Shown here: in pieces, positions 49,424 through 59,814 of the stretch
Position numbering within the stretch: position 1 is the stretch's first letter
Layout: each line of letters starts with the position of its first letter
Source of the DNA: Alphaproteobacteria bacterium
Lineage (GTDB): Bacteria > Pseudomonadota > Alphaproteobacteria > UBA828
Reading direction: 5' to 3'
DNA length: 64,000 bases
Assembly (NCBI GenBank): GCA_022826345.1
Contig: JAJDVB010000147.1
Location: 1-64,000 of the forward strand
Program-made: the position numbers and the translations under genes
Notes under the pieces: generated by a model
Told to the model about the DNA's origin: nothing
Databases searched by the model: none
What the model saw: the letters and a program-made list of their open reading frames with translations, nothing else

Positions 49424-50806
49424 CTAGCCGTGCAGCGCCCTTGGCTGGGCGGTGGCCGCTCGCTCCTCCCTCAGGTGCTCAGCGATGAGGAAAGCGAGCT
49501 CCAGCGCCTGCGAGGCGTTGAGCCGCGGGTCGCAGTGGGTGTGGTAGCGGCTGGAGAGGTCCTCCTCGGTGATCGCCTGGGCGCCGCCGAGGCACTCGGT
49601 CACGTCCTGGCCGGTCATCTCGAAATGGACGCCGCCAGGGTACGTGCCCTCGGCCCGGTGCACCGCGAAGAAGCCGCGCACCTCCGCCAGAACCTGGTCG
49701 AAGACGCGGGTCTTGTAGCCGTTGGACGACTTGATCGTATTCCCGTGCATGGGATCGCAGGCCCAGACCACGTGCCGGCCTTCTCCCCGGACGGCACGCA
49801 CGAGGGGCGGCAGCTTGGCTTCGACCGCCTCGTGCCCCATGCGCGCTATCACCGTGAGCTTGCCGGGCTCGTTCAGCGGGTTGAGCCGGTCGATGAGGGC
49901 GAGCAGGTCGTCCGGTTCGAGGCTGGGGCCTGCCTTGAGCCCGATCGGGTTGCCGACCCCGCTCAGAAAATCGACATGGGCGCCGTCCACCTGACGCGTG
50001 CGGTCGCCGATCCAGAGCATGTGCGCGCTACAGTCGTACCAGCCACCCGTGGTCGAATCGACGCGGGTCAGCGCCTGCTCGTATTCCAGGATCAGGGCCT
50101 CGTGGGAGGTGTAGAACTCGGTCTCGCGGATCTGCGGCGAGGTCTCCTCGGTGAGCCCGCAGGCCGCCATGAAGTCGAGTGTGTCGCCGATCTGATTGGC
50201 CAGCGCCTCGTAGCGCGCACCTTGCGTGCTCTCGGCGACGAAACCGAGATTCCAGCGATGCACCGCGTGGAGATCGGCGTAGCCGCCCTGGGCCAACGCG
50301 CGCAAGAGGTTGAGGGTCGACGCAGACTGGCTATAGGCCCGGAGCATCCGCGCCGGCTCGGGCGAACGCTCTTCCTCGCTGAAGGCCATGCCGTTGACCA
50401 TGTCGCCGCGGTAGGCTGGCAACGTCGTGTCGCCCACGGTCTCGGTGTCCGACGAGCGCGGCTTGGCGAATTGGCCCGCGAGGCGCCCGACCTTGACCAC
50501 CGGCAGCTTGGCGCCATAGGTCAGCACCACCGCCATCTGCAGCAGGACGCGGAAGGTATCGCGCACCGTGTCGGGGTGGAACTCCGCGAAGCTCTCGGCG
50601 CAATCCCCGCCCTGCAGCAGGAAGGCGCGGCCCTCGCAGACCCGCGCCAGACGATCCTGCAACCTGCGCGCCTCACCGGCGAAGACCAGCGGCGGCGAGG
50701 TCTTCAGGCGTTCCTCGGCCGAGGCGAGCGCGGCCGCGTCGGGCCAAGTCGGCTGCTGCTTGATCGGCAGCCCTTGCCAGCGGCCGGGGTTCCACGTGCC
50801 GGGCAT
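49424..50806 (-). CDS. aroG: 3-deoxy-7-phosphoheptulonate synthase, class II
   Basis: This is a 460-residue plant/actinobacterial-type DAHP synthase, first step of the shikimate pathway. Marks: [34 protein letters not shown] (metal Cys), [32 protein letters not shown] and CDPMHGNT. The Cys, His, Glu and Asp metal ligands look intact. Monocistronic. Confidence 0.97.
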   Translation of the reverse strand: MPGTWNPGRWQGLPIKQQPTWPDAAALASAEERLKTSPPLVFAGEARRLQDRLARVCEGRAFLLQGGDCAESFAEFHPDTVRDTFRVLLQMAVVLTYGAKLPVVKVGRLAGQFAKPRSSDTETVGDTTLPAYRGDMVNGMAFSEEERSPEPARMLRAYSQSASTLNLLRALAQGGYADLHAVHRWNLGFVAESTQGARYEALANQIGDTLDFMAACGLTEETSPQIRETEFYTSHEALILEYEQALTRVDSTTGGWYDCSAHMLWIGDRTRQVDGAHVDFLSGVGNPIGLKAGPSLEPDDLLALIDRLNPLNEPGKLTVIARMGHEAVEAKLPPLVRAVRGEGRHVVWACDPMHGNTIKSSNGYKTRVFDQVLAEVRGFFAVHRAEGTYPGGVHFEMTGQDVTECLGGAQAITEEDLSSRYHTHCDPRLNASQALELAFLIAEHLREERAATAQPRALHG

Positions 50807-50922
50807 GTCGTTCTCCCGCGGAATTTATGTCGTTATGGCCGTGCTATACGCCCGAACCGCCCGGCGTGCCAGCATTTTCCTGTTTGGCTGCGGCATCTGA
50901 CGGTGCCGCGCGCTCCGATGGA

Positions 50923-52293
50923 CTATAGGGCGGCGTCGGCAACGGTCTCGGGAACCGGCTCGTACATGGTGACGAACTCCTCCGCCGCGGTCGGGTGGAC
51001 CGCCATGGTCGCGTCGAACTGGGCCTTGGTCGCGCCCGCCTTGACCGCGATACCCAGAAGCTGCACGGCCTCGCCTGCGCCGTCGCCCACCATGTGGCAG
51101 CCCACCATCCGGTCGGATGCGCGGTCGACCACGAGCTTCATGAAGACGGTCTCTTCTCTCGTCGTGAGCGTGTGCTTGAGCGGGCGGAAGCGGGTCTTGT
51201 AGATGTCCACGGCGGGGAAGGCCTGCCGGGCCTCCCCTTCGGTGAGCCCCACCGTGCCGAGCTCGGGCGTGGTGAAGACCGCCGTTGCGACATCGCGGTG
51301 GTCCGGGTTCTGCGGGTTGTCGTTGTAGAGGGTCTCGGCGATGCAGCGGCCCTCGTGGATCGCCACCGGCGTCAGGTTGATGCGGTCGGTGACGTCGCCG
51401 ATGGCATAGATGTTGCTGGCACCCGTGTGCGAGGCCTCATCCACCGGGATGGCGCCGCCCTCGGCAGCCTCGATGCCCGCGGTCTCAAGCCCGAGACCGG
51501 CGACGTTGGGCTTCCGCCCGGTGGCGAACAGCACCTGGTCCGCCTCGATGGTCTCGCCGGCCGTGGTCGTAACCGCGATCGCCGACCCGTTGCGCGTGAG
51601 GGAGATTGCGTTGGTGTTGAGCCGGAGGTCGACCCCGCCCTTGCGCATTTCCTCGCAGAGCACGGCGCGCACGTCGTGGTCGAAGCCGCGCAGCGGCAGG
51701 TCGCGGCGGTAGAGCTGGGTCACCTTCGAGCCGAGGCCCTGCATGATGCAGGCAAACTCGCAGGCGATGTAGCCGCCGCCCACGATCACCAAGCGCTCGG
51801 GCAGCGCCGGCAGGTCGAACATCTCGTCCGAGCCGATGGCGAGCTCGATGCCGGGGATACCGGGCATGGTCGGCCGGCCGCCGGTGGCGATCACGATGGT
51901 CTCGGCGCGGTGCGTCTCGTCCCTCACAGCAACGGTGTGGGCATCGAGCAGGCGGCCGGTGCCATGGATGTGCGTGGCACCCGCGTTGCGCAGCAGGCGC
52001 TCGTAGATGCCCTCAAGCCGGTCGAGCTCAGTGGACTTGGCCTGCACCATCGCCGGCCAGTCGAAGGCGCGCTCGCCCACGGTCCAGCCGTAGCCTGTGG
52101 CGTCCTCGAAGTCGTGGCTGAAGTGCGAGGCGTAGACCAGGAGCTTCTTGGGGATGCAGCCGCGATGCACGCACGTGCCGCCGAGCCGGTCGTTCTCGAT
52201 CACCGCAGCCTTGGCGCCGTAGCCCGCCGCACGCCTGGCGCAGGCCACACCGCCCGAGCCGCCGCCGATCACCAGGAGGTCGAAGTCCGCCAT
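50923..52293 (-). CDS. gor: Glutathione-disulfide reductase
   Basis: This is a 456-residue pyridine-nucleotide disulfide oxidoreductase: LLVIGGGSGGVACARRAAGY (FAD), the redox pair C41/C46 in GGTCVHRGCIPKK, the NADPH-binding LVIVGGGYIACEFACIMQGL, and the C-terminal MVGCHMVGDGAGE with VHPTAAEEFV (His-Glu pair). RGCIPKK fits glutathione reductase rather than dihydrolipoamide dehydrogenase. Confidence 0.94.
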   Translation of the reverse strand: MADFDLLVIGGGSGGVACARRAAGYGAKAAVIENDRLGGTCVHRGCIPKKLLVYASHFSHDFEDATGYGWTVGERAFDWPAMVQAKSTELDRLEGIYERLLRNAGATHIHGTGRLLDAHTVAVRDETHRAETIVIATGGRPTMPGIPGIELAIGSDEMFDLPALPERLVIVGGGYIACEFACIMQGLGSKVTQLYRRDLPLRGFDHDVRAVLCEEMRKGGVDLRLNTNAISLTRNGSAIAVTTTAGETIEADQVLFATGRKPNVAGLGLETAGIEAAEGGAIPVDEASHTGASNIYAIGDVTDRINLTPVAIHEGRCIAETLYNDNPQNPDHRDVATAVFTTPELGTVGLTEGEARQAFPAVDIYKTRFRPLKHTLTTREETVFMKLVVDRASDRMVGCHMVGDGAGEAVQLLGIAVKAGATKAQFDATMAVHPTAAEEFVTMYEPVPETVADAAL

Positions 52294-52369
52294 AATTCAC
52301 TCTCGCTCATTCTTGTCAGGGCTGGTGCATATATGGTTTCGCGGCGGATTGCACCGGCTGGACGGGAGT

Positions 52370-52446
52370 TGGTGGGCCCGGCAGGACTCGAACCTGCAAC
52401 AACGCCGTTATGAGCGGCGGGTTCTAACCAGTTGAACTACGGGCCC
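52370..52446 (-). tRNA. tRNA with CAU anticodon, probably tRNA-Ile2 (lysidine-modified)
   Basis: The 77-nt gene folds as a full cloverleaf: acceptor GGGCCCG/CGGGCCC, D arm GTTC...GAAC, anticodon stem CGCCG/CGGCG with loop CTCATAA, T arm GCAGG-TTCGAGT-CCTGC, discriminator A and an encoded CCA. The CAU anticodon could be Met or Ile2; the variable loop TTGTT (similar to TTGGT of Ile2) favours Ile2. It sits between gor and recA on the minus strand. Confidence 0.9.
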
Positions 52447-52519
52447 GGAGGGCGGAAAGCCGCGCCCATCATAGCGCGCCCGCGCCCGAACGGCGATGAA
52501 ATGAGGGGTTGTGATACAA

Positions 52520-52534
52520 GAACAAATAAAGTAC
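52520..52534. promoter_or_regulatory. Possible LexA/SOS box of recA
   Basis: GAAC-AAATAAA-GTAC is one base from the alphaproteobacterial direct-repeat SOS consensus GAAC-N7-GAAC (GTTC-N7-GTTC on the other strand). It lies 60 bp before the recA start. The site is imperfect, so confidence is moderate. Confidence 0.45.
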
Positions 52535-52593
52535 ATTGGCCAAATCGGAGTCGCATTGCATCGGTTTTGCCCGTGTGGAATAAGGAGGCGGTG

Positions 52594-53676
52594 ATGGCCA
52601 ATACGGCGCTTCGCGTGGTGTCAGAGGGTTCCATGGATAAGCAGAAAGCATTAGACGCGGCGCTCGGCCAGATCGAGCGGGCGTTCGGCAAGGGCTCGAT
52701 CATGAAGCTCGGCGATGGCGCCACGGTCGAGGTCGAGGCGATCCCGACCGGCTCCATCGGGCTCGACGTGGCGCTCGGCATCGGCGGGCTGCCGCGCGGC
52801 CGAATCGTCGAGATCTACGGACCGGAGAGCTCGGGTAAGACCACGCTGGCACTTTCTTGCGTCGCCGAGGCCCAGAAGCTCGGCGGCACCTGCGCCTTCA
52901 TCGACGCCGAGCACGCGCTGGATCCGATCTATGCCGGCAAGCTCCACGTCAATGTGGATGATCTCTTGATCGCGCAGCCGGATGCCGGCGAGCAGGCGCT
53001 GGAGATCGCGGACACGCTGGTCCGTTCCGGCGCCATCGATCTGGTGGTGATCGACAGTGTTGCCGCGCTCGTGCCCCGCGCCGAGCTCGAAGGCGAGATG
53101 GGCGACTCCCACGTCGGCCTCCAGGCGCGGCTGATGAGCCAGGCGCTGCGAAAGCTCACCGCCTCGATCGCGCGCTCGCGCTGTTGCGTCATCTTCATCA
53201 ACCAGATCCGCATGAAGATCGGCGTGATGTACGGCAGCCCCGAGACCACCACCGGGGGCAACGCCCTGAAATTCTACGCCTCGGTGCGGCTCGACATCCG
53301 CCGCATCGGCGCCGTCAAGGACCGGGACGAGGTCGTCGGCAACCAGACGCGGGTGAAGGTGGTCAAGAACAAGCTCGCGCCGCCCTTCCGCTTGGTCGAG
53401 TTCGACATCATGTACGGCGAGGGCATCTCGCGGACCGGCGAGCTCATCGATCACGGGCTCAAGGCCGGCGTCATCGAGAAGTCGGGCTCCTGGTATTCCC
53501 ACGATAGCGAGCGCATCGGCCAGGGCCGCGAGAACGCGAAGCGCTTCCTCACCGAGAACGCCGAGGCGGCAGACGCGATCAACCGCGCTATCCGCCGGCA
53601 CGCCGGTCTAGACGGCGAGGACGAGGCGCCGCCCGTCGCCGAGGTCTACGCCGCGCCGGTCGGACAGGAGCAATAG
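52594..53676 (+). CDS. recA: Recombinase RecA
   Basis: This is a 360-residue RecA. Walker [28 protein letters not shown] (Walker B), loop L2 with [14 protein letters not shown] and [14 protein letters not shown], and the C-terminal acidic tail DGEDEAPP are typical. I chose the ATG at 52594, preceded by AAGGAGGCG. It loads on ssDNA for repair and activates LexA cleavage. Upstream alaS synteny is typical of alphaproteobacteria. Confidence 0.98.
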   Translation: MANTALRVVSEGSMDKQKALDAALGQIERAFGKGSIMKLGDGATVEVEAIPTGSIGLDVALGIGGLPRGRIVEIYGPESSGKTTLALSCVAEAQKLGGTCAFIDAEHALDPIYAGKLHVNVDDLLIAQPDAGEQALEIADTLVRSGAIDLVVIDSVAALVPRAELEGEMGDSHVGLQARLMSQALRKLTASIARSRCCVIFINQIRMKIGVMYGSPETTTGGNALKFYASVRLDIRRIGAVKDRDEVVGNQTRVKVVKNKLAPPFRLVEFDIMYGEGISRTGELIDHGLKAGVIEKSGSWYSHDSERIGQGRENAKRFLTENAEAADAINRAIRRHAGLDGEDEAPPVAEVYAAPVGQEQ

Positions 53677-53733
53677 CGCGCCAATCTGGACAGCCCGACC
53701 AAGGCGCACTAAGTAGCACGGCACGCATCCAAG

Positions 53734-53757
53734 CCCCGGGCCGCCTGCGGTCCGGGG
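53734..53757 (+). terminator. Stem-loop between recA and alaS
   Basis: CCCCGGGCCGC pairs with GCGGTCCGGGG (one G-T pair) around a two-base centre. No T-run follows. Its 3' arm includes the GGGG just before the ATG at 53762, so if alaS starts there the stem would mask its ribosome site; if alaS starts at 53777 it may simply end the recA transcript. Confidence 0.5.
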
Positions 53758-53761
53758 AACC

Positions 53762-56431
53762 ATGCAGGGCCGCCCCATGCCGAGCGTCAACGAAATTCGC
53801 GCGCAGTTTCTCGACTATTTTGCCGCCAGCGAGCACGAGGTCGTGGACTCGAGCCCGCTCGTGCCGCGCAACGACCCGACGTTGATGTTCACCAACGCGG
53901 GCATGGTGCAGTTCAAGAACGTCTTCACCGGCGCCGAGTCCCGGCCTTACCGGCGCGCCGCCACCTCCCAGAAATGCGTGCGCGCGGGCGGCAAGCACAA
54001 CGACCTCGACAACGTCGGCTACACCGCGCGCCACCACACTTTCTTCGAGATGCTGGGCAACTTCTCGTTCGGCGACTACTTCAAGGAACGTGCCATCGAG
54101 CTCGCCTGGCGGCTGGTGACGAAGGACTACGGCCTGCCGGAAGAGCGCCTGATAGTCACGGTCTTCGCTGAGGACGACGAGGCCCACGGGCTCTGGCGCA
54201 GGATCGCGGGGCTGCCCGAAGAGCGCGTCATACGCATCCCCACCTCGGACAATTTCTGGGCCATGGGGGAGACCGGCCCCTGCGGCCCCTGCTCGGAGAT
54301 CTTCTACGACCACGGGCCGCACGTGGCGGGCGGCCCGCCCGGCAGCGCCGATCAGGACGGCGACCGCTTCGTCGAGATCTGGAACCTGGTGTTCATGCAG
54401 TTCGAGCAGGTCACGCCCGACGAGCGGATCGACCTGCCCAGGCCCTCCATCGACACCGGCATGGGGCTGGAGCGGATCGCCGCCATCCTGCAGGGCACCC
54501 ACGACAACTACGAAACCGACCTGTTCCGGAACCTGATCGCCGCGAGCGTCGAGCTGAGCGGCGCGCCGGTCGACGGCCCGCACCGCGCCTCCCATCGCGT
54601 GGTGGCCGATCACCTGCGTGCGAGCGCCTTTCTGATCGCCGACGGCGTGATGCCGTCGAACGAGGGGCGGGGCTACGTGCTCAGGCGCATCATGCGGCGC
54701 GCCATGCGGCACGCTCACCTGATGGGCTGCACCGAGCCGCTGATGTGGCGTCTGGTGCCGACCCTAGTGCGCGAGATGGGCCAGGCCTTCGGCGAGCTTG
54801 TGCGTGCCGAGGCGCTCATCGCCGAGACGCTGAAGCTGGAGGAGACCCGCTTCAAGGAAACCCTCGCCAGGGGCCTGCGCCTACTCGACGACGCGACCTC
54901 GGGTCTCGCGTCCGGCGCGCCGCTGCCGGGCGAGACCGCGTTCAAGCTCTATGACACCTACGGTTTTCCCCTCGATCTCACCGAGGATGCGCTCCGCGCC
55001 CAAGGGCGAACGGTCGAGCGCGAGGGCTTCGAGACCTGTATGGAACGCCAGCGTGAGGCGGCCCGCCGCGCCTGGGCGGGCTCGGGCGATGCGGCGAGTG
55101 ATGCAGTCTGGTTCGGGATTCGCGAACGCGTCGGTGCCACCGAGTTCCTCGGCTACGGCACGGAGAGCGCGGAGGGCGTGGTCCAGGCGTTGGTGACGGG
55201 CGGCGAAGAGGCCGCTCGCGCCGAGGCCGGCGAGTCGGTGGCGCTGGTCGTCAATCAGACGCCCTTCTACGCCGAGGCCGGCGGGCAGGTCGGCGACACG
55301 GGCACCATCGTTTCGGCCGAGGGCGGCCGGGCGCGCGTCACCGACACGCGCCGCGAGGCCGACGGCCTCCACGTTCACCACGCCGTTGTCGAAGAGGGCA
55401 CGATCGACGTGGATGATGCGGTGGTGCTCGCCGTGGACGGCGCGCGGCGCACCATGCTCCGTGCCAACCACTCGGCCACCCACCTGCTGCACGCGGCGCT
55501 CCGCCGCGCCCTCGGCGATCACGTGACTCAAAAAGGTTCGCTGGTCGCGCCCGATCGCCTGCGTTTCGACATCAGCCACCCCGGCGCGGTCTCCGACGAC
55601 GCGCTCGACGACATCGAGGCGGAGGTCAATCGGCTGATCCGCCAGAACGCGCCGCTGGTCACCCGCCTGATGAGCCCGGAGGAGGCCACCTCTGCCGGTG
55701 CGCTCGCGCTCTTCGGCGAGAAATACGGCGAGGAGGTGCGCGTCGTTTCCATGGGCGACGGCGAGAATGGCGCGGACGAGCCCTACTCGGTCGAGCTCTG
55801 CGGCGGCACCCACGTGGAGCGCACCGGGGACATCGGGCTGTTTCGCATCGTGAGTGAATCGGCGACCGCCGCCGGCGTCCGGCGCATCGAGGCGCTGACC
55901 GGCGAGGCCGCGCGCCGTCATGGTGTCGAGCTCGAAGCCGCTCTCAAGGAGGCCGCGTCGGTGCTCAAGGTGCCGCCGGCCGAGCTTACCGGGCGCATCG
56001 GCACGCTGATGGACGAGCACAAGAAGCTCGAACGCACGCTCGAGGAGACCCGCCACGCGCTCGCCACCGGCGGCGGCAGCGCCACGGAGGATGCCCGCGA
56101 GATTGCCGGGGTCTCCTTCGTCGGCCGCTCGCTCGACGGGGCGCGACCGAAGGAGCTGCGCGCCATGGTGGACGACTTGAAGCAGCGCATGGGCTCCGGC
56201 GTCTACGCCGTGGTGAGCCGGACCGATGGCAAGGCCGCGCTCACGGTCGGCGTGAGCGACGATCTCATCGCCCGCGTAAGCGCCGTCGATCTCGCGCGCG
56301 CGGGCGCTGCGGCGGTCGGCGGCAAGGGCGGGGGCGGCCGGGCTGACATGGCGCAAGCCGGCGGCCCCGACGGCGAGCGCCTGGACGACGCGCTCAAGGC
56401 CATTGAGAGGGCCCTCGCGGACGCCGCCTGA
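53762..56431 (+). CDS. alaS: Alanyl-tRNA synthetase
   Basis: This is an 889-residue class II synthetase. The catalytic domain has [50 protein letters not shown] and [15 protein letters not shown]. The editing domain has [14 protein letters not shown] and the zinc motif [11 protein letters not shown]. The C-Ala domain is Gly-rich near the end ([17 protein letters not shown]). The start may be 53762 or the ATG at 53777 ([10 protein letters not shown]), which fits family length better. Confidence 0.97.
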   Translation: MQGRPMPSVNEIRAQFLDYFAASEHEVVDSSPLVPRNDPTLMFTNAGMVQFKNVFTGAESRPYRRAATSQKCVRAGGKHNDLDNVGYTARHHTFFEMLGNFSFGDYFKERAIELAWRLVTKDYGLPEERLIVTVFAEDDEAHGLWRRIAGLPEERVIRIPTSDNFWAMGETGPCGPCSEIFYDHGPHVAGGPPGSADQDGDRFVEIWNLVFMQFEQVTPDERIDLPRPSIDTGMGLERIAAILQGTHDNYETDLFRNLIAASVELSGAPVDGPHRASHRVVADHLRASAFLIADGVMPSNEGRGYVLRRIMRRAMRHAHLMGCTEPLMWRLVPTLVREMGQAFGELVRAEALIAETLKLEETRFKETLARGLRLLDDATSGLASGAPLPGETAFKLYDTYGFPLDLTEDALRAQGRTVEREGFETCMERQREAARRAWAGSGDAASDAVWFGIRERVGATEFLGYGTESAEGVVQALVTGGEEAARAEAGESVALVVNQTPFYAEAGGQVGDTGTIVSAEGGRARVTDTRREADGLHVHHAVVEEGTIDVDDAVVLAVDGARRTMLRANHSATHLLHAALRRALGDHVTQKGSLVAPDRLRFDISHPGAVSDDALDDIEAEVNRLIRQNAPLVTRLMSPEEATSAGALALFGEKYGEEVRVVSMGDGENGADEPYSVELCGGTHVERTGDIGLFRIVSESATAAGVRRIEALTGEAARRHGVELEAALKEAASVLKVPPAELTGRIGTLMDEHKKLERTLEETRHALATGGGSATEDAREIAGVSFVGRSLDGARPKELRAMVDDLKQRMGSGVYAVVSRTDGKAALTVGVSDDLIARVSAVDLARAGAAAVGGKGGGGRADMAQAGGPDGERLDDALKAIERALADAA

Positions 56432-56490
56432 GCGCCCGCCTCCTGTGTCGTCAATTGGCGGGGCGGTGAGACCGGCTATTCTCGGGTCCC

Positions 56491-57216
56491 ATGAGTGACG
56501 AGCCCACGCCGCATTCGGACCTGCCGGTGGGTGCGCGATCCAGCGACCTGCGCCGCTATTGTTGCGAGTTCATCGGCACGTTCTCGCTCGTCTTCTTCGC
56601 CGCCGGCGCCGTTGTGGTCGACGCCAAGATGGGCGGCACGCTCGGCGCCATCGGCCCCGGCCTGATCTCGGGCCTGATCATCACGGTCGTCATCTACACC
56701 TTCGGTCACGTCTCCGGCGCCCACGTCAATCCGGCGCTCTCGATCGCGGCAGCGCTGATCGGCCACCTCGACTGGCGCCTGGTCCCTGGCTACGCGCTGG
56801 CGCAACTCGCAGGCTCGGTGCTGGCGGGGATGTGTCTGTTGTGGGCGCTCGGCGACTACGGTGCGATGGGCGCGAATCTGCCCAATGCGGCCATCGGCAT
56901 CGCGCCGGTGACCGCGTTCTTGATCGAGCTCTTCCTCTCGTTCCTGCTGATGTGGGTGGTGGCCGGCGTCGGCCTCGACAAGCGCGCACACGGCCCCTTC
57001 GCAGGCGTTGCGGTGGGCGCGGTGGTGGGCATCGAGGTGATGCTGATGGGCCCGGTCGCAGGCGCCGCGATGAACCCGGCGCGGGCTCTCGGCCCCTATG
57101 TCGCGATGGGCGACTTCACCCACTACTGGATCTATATCGTCGGCCCCTTGATCGGCATGGCGCTCGGTGCCTACGCTTGGCGCCTCACCCATGGTGGGCG
57201 AGAGCGCACCGGGTGA
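56491..57216 (+). CDS. Aquaporin (MIP family)
   Basis: This is a 241-residue six-helix channel. The two NPA boxes are GAHVNPALS and AGAAMNPARALGP, with the selectivity-filter Arg following the second. The start helix is EFIGTFSLVFFAAGAVVV. It may conduct water, glycerol or small uncharged solutes such as urea; the filter residues do not allow a sure call. It is followed by the KipI/KipA pair. Confidence 0.93.
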   Translation: MSDEPTPHSDLPVGARSSDLRRYCCEFIGTFSLVFFAAGAVVVDAKMGGTLGAIGPGLISGLIITVVIYTFGHVSGAHVNPALSIAAALIGHLDWRLVPGYALAQLAGSVLAGMCLLWALGDYGAMGANLPNAAIGIAPVTAFLIELFLSFLLMWVVAGVGLDKRAHGPFAGVAVGAVVGIEVMLMGPVAGAAMNPARALGPYVAMGDFTHYWIYIVGPLIGMALGAYAWRLTHGGRERTG

Positions 57217-57303
57217 CGCGCCTTTCGCCGGAACGCGGAGGGCGCGACGACCGTTCAAACCGCGCCAAAACCCGCCGGTGCGGGTAGGCGGGGAGGCGCG
57301 CCC

Positions 57304-58173
57304 ATGATCTTCGCGGAGCCGGTCTTCAGGCCCGGCGGCGACCGCTTCATCGAGATGGAGCTCGGCGACGAGATGAGCTTCGATCTCAACTTCCGCGTGC
57401 ACAGCGTCTCCAGGCTGATCCGCGAAAACGGCCCCGCCGGGATCATCGAGATCGTTCCCGAACTCACCTCGATCATGATCAGCTACGACTTCGAGCGTAT
57501 CTCCTGCGCCGATGTCGTGGCCGAGGTGACCGCGCTGTTCCACGCCGTGGGTTCGCTCGACGGGCTGGAGCTCGACAGCCGGATCTTCTACCTGCCGATC
57601 CGCTACTTCGACCCCTGGACGCGCGAGTGCTACGACGACTATTGCGCGAAGATCGCGCCCAAGGAGCGCGACCCGGAGCTGGTGGCGCGGCTCAACGGCC
57701 TCGCCGATCTCGCGCAGCTTGCGCGCGTTCATTCCGGCACCGACTACTGGGTGGCGGCACTCGGCTTCTATCCCGGCCTGGTCTCGTTGATGCCGCTTGA
57801 CCCGCGCTGCCGGCTGACGGCGCCCAAGTACGACCCGCCGCGCACCTGGACCTACAAGGGCACCATCGGCATCGGCGGCTCGCTCTGCTCGATCTATCCC
57901 GACAGGACGCCGGGCGGCTATCAGATGATCGCGCGAACGCCGGTGCCGATCTGGGATCCCGCGCAACGACTCGCTGCGTTCGCAGAGAGCCTCGCGCTCT
58001 TCCGGCCCGGCGATCGCGTGCGCTTCATCCCGGCGAGCGCCGAGGAGTACGACCACGTCGCCGCCCAGGTCGAAGCCGGCACCTACCTCCACAACGTGGC
58101 CGAGTATCAGCGTTTCTCCATCAGCAACTACCACCGCTGGCTCGCTACCATCGACGAGACGGTCAGGTTCTAG
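57304..58173 (+). CDS. KipI/PxpB-type carboxyltransferase-domain protein (allophanate hydrolase subunit 1-like)
   Basis: This is a 289-residue protein of the KipI/PxpB family, longer than the usual ~220-240. IIEIVPELTSIMISYDFERI, HSGTDYWVAALGFYPGLVSL (family GFxPGF-type core) and YKGTIGIGGSLCSIYPDRTP are visible. With KipA/PxpC it forms the two-chain equivalent of the carboxyltransferase domain of urea amidolyase or 5-oxoprolinase. A PxpA (YcsF) gene is not in the window, so oxoproline use is not established. Confidence 0.88.
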   Translation: MIFAEPVFRPGGDRFIEMELGDEMSFDLNFRVHSVSRLIRENGPAGIIEIVPELTSIMISYDFERISCADVVAEVTALFHAVGSLDGLELDSRIFYLPIRYFDPWTRECYDDYCAKIAPKERDPELVARLNGLADLAQLARVHSGTDYWVAALGFYPGLVSLMPLDPRCRLTAPKYDPPRTWTYKGTIGIGGSLCSIYPDRTPGGYQMIARTPVPIWDPAQRLAAFAESLALFRPGDRVRFIPASAEEYDHVAAQVEAGTYLHNVAEYQRFSISNYHRWLATIDETVRF

Positions 58174-58175
58174 CG

Positions 58176-59150
58176 ATGCTGGAGGTGATCAAGCCCGGTC
58201 TCGAGACCACGGTGCAGGACTGGCCGGGGCGGATCGGCTACTGGGAGCAGGGCTTCCCGTTCTCAGGGCCGATGGACGACTGGTCCTTCCGCCTCGCCAA
58301 CCTGCTGGTGGGCAACCCGCCGGACGCCGCCGGGCTCGAATGCCAGTTCACCGGCCCGACGCTCCGCATCGGTCGCGACGCCGTGGTCGCCGTTACCGGC
58401 GCCGACATGCAGCCCGCCCTCGACAACGCGCCGGCGCCTATGTGGGAGAGCTTCGCCGTCCGCGCCGGCCAGGTGCTGACACTGGGGTTCGCGCGCCTCG
58501 GCGCCCGCGCCTATCTGGCCGTCGCGGGCGGCATCGACACGACGCCGGTGCTTGGCTCGCGCGCGACCTTCCATCAGGCCGGGATCGGCGGGCTCGACGG
58601 CTACGCGCTCAAGGCGGAGCAGAGCCTTCCACTCGGCGACGGCGCCGGTAAACTCGGCCGGCGCGTGCGCCCCGAATGCCGGCCGCCGCTGATAGCTGAG
58701 CGGGTGTGGCAGATGGAGGCGGTGCCGGGCCCCAACGATGACTGGATCGACGAGGCCGGCCACCGCAGATTCCTGGAGAGCGACTGGACCGTGCAGACCC
58801 GGAGCAACCGCACGGGCTTCCGGCTCGACGGGCCGGACTGGAGTTTCACGGCGAGGGCTACCGACAAGCGCCCCGAGCACGGCGAGGACCCCTCCAACAT
58901 CCTCGACCACGGCTATCCGGTGGGCGCGGTCAATCTCTGCGGCCAGACGCCCATCATCCTGGTCAACGACGGGCCGAGCACCGGCGGCTTCATCAATCCC
59001 TATACGGTGCCGTCGGCGGCGTTCTGGAAGCTCGCCCAGTCGAAGCCGGGAGATGTCTACCGCTTCCGCGCCGTCTCCGTGGACGAGGCGCAGGACAAGC
59101 GCCGCGCGATCAACCGCCTCATCGCGAAGGCGAGCATCGAGGCGGTCTGA
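58176..59150 (+). CDS. KipA/PxpC-type protein (allophanate hydrolase subunit 2-like)
   Basis: This is a 324-residue protein starting MLEVIKPGLETTVQDWPGRI with FPFSGPMDDWSFRLANLLVG, AGLECQFTGPTL and a YLAVAGGIDTTPVLGSRATF core, all KipA hallmarks. Start is 2 bp after the KipI stop. The C-terminal QTPIILVNDGPSTGGFINPY is also typical. Acts with the upstream gene product. Confidence 0.92.
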   Translation: MLEVIKPGLETTVQDWPGRIGYWEQGFPFSGPMDDWSFRLANLLVGNPPDAAGLECQFTGPTLRIGRDAVVAVTGADMQPALDNAPAPMWESFAVRAGQVLTLGFARLGARAYLAVAGGIDTTPVLGSRATFHQAGIGGLDGYALKAEQSLPLGDGAGKLGRRVRPECRPPLIAERVWQMEAVPGPNDDWIDEAGHRRFLESDWTVQTRSNRTGFRLDGPDWSFTARATDKRPEHGEDPSNILDHGYPVGAVNLCGQTPIILVNDGPSTGGFINPYTVPSAAFWKLAQSKPGDVYRFRAVSVDEAQDKRRAINRLIAKASIEAV

Positions 59151-59178
59151 GCCCGGCCGGATTTGACCGGGCGCCGGA

Positions 59179-59763
59179 TCAGTTCATGCCGACGAAATCG
59201 TCCGCCGTGACCAGGTCGGCGTAGAGCGGCAGGATCTCCACCATGGCGTCGTAGTTCTGGTCGGTGAAGCCGCTGGTGCAGTCCTTCAAGACCGAGGCGC
59301 TGTAGCCCATGTTGACCGCGCGCTTCACCGTGGTCGCCACGACGTGCTCGATGCACTGGCCGACGACATAGACTCGCTTGATTCCCCGGTTTCTGAGGAT
59401 CAGGTCGAGATCGGTGCCCTCGAAGCTGTCCGAGCCAAAATTGATGACGATGATCTCGTTGCCCTCCGGCTTGAGTTCGTCGATCACGTCGGCGCCCCAC
59501 GAGCCCACCAGGCACTCGTTGTTGTCCTTGGCCTCCTTGAGCAGGCCGCAGGTGTCGTCCGGCAATTCGGGAAAACCCGGCCGCCACGCAATGTTCACGT
59601 AGATGACCAGCATGCCGCGCTGCCGGGCGGCGTCGAGCGCCCGCCTTGCATTGCCCACCGATCCGTTCTTCTCGACCTGGGGGAACAGGTACTTGCCCCA
59701 GACGCCCTCGGGGTGGGCGACGCCGTTCTGGAAGTGCAACACGAGGAATGCGGAGTCTGACAT
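59179..59763 (-). CDS. Isochorismatase-fold protein lacking the catalytic triad
   Basis: This is a 194-residue protein of the cysteine-hydrolase (isochorismatase-like) fold: LVLHFQNGV, GSDSFEGTDLDLILRNRGIK, YVVGQCIEHVVATTVKRAVN and GYSASVLKDCTSGFT. All three catalytic positions differ: the Asp of the first strand is H10, the Lys before S-x-F is N108, and the nucleophile Cys of C-V-x-x-T is V141. C137 is nearby but off position. It is therefore likely non-hydrolytic, or uses another mechanism. It lies between KipA and the alpha/beta hydrolase gene, convergent with the former. Confidence 0.8.
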   Translation of the reverse strand: MSDSAFLVLHFQNGVAHPEGVWGKYLFPQVEKNGSVGNARRALDAARQRGMLVIYVNIAWRPGFPELPDDTCGLLKEAKDNNECLVGSWGADVIDELKPEGNEIIVINFGSDSFEGTDLDLILRNRGIKRVYVVGQCIEHVVATTVKRAVNMGYSASVLKDCTSGFTDQNYDAMVEILPLYADLVTADDFVGMN

Positions 59764-59814
59764 GGCTGGTCTTCCTTTCGTCGTATGTCCGTTATCGCGT
59801 TCGATTGGCTCGTT

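Noticed and set aside
52370..52446. Elongator tRNA-Met
   Set aside because: Not excluded by the CAU anticodon, but the variable loop and overall pattern fit tRNA-Ile2 better.
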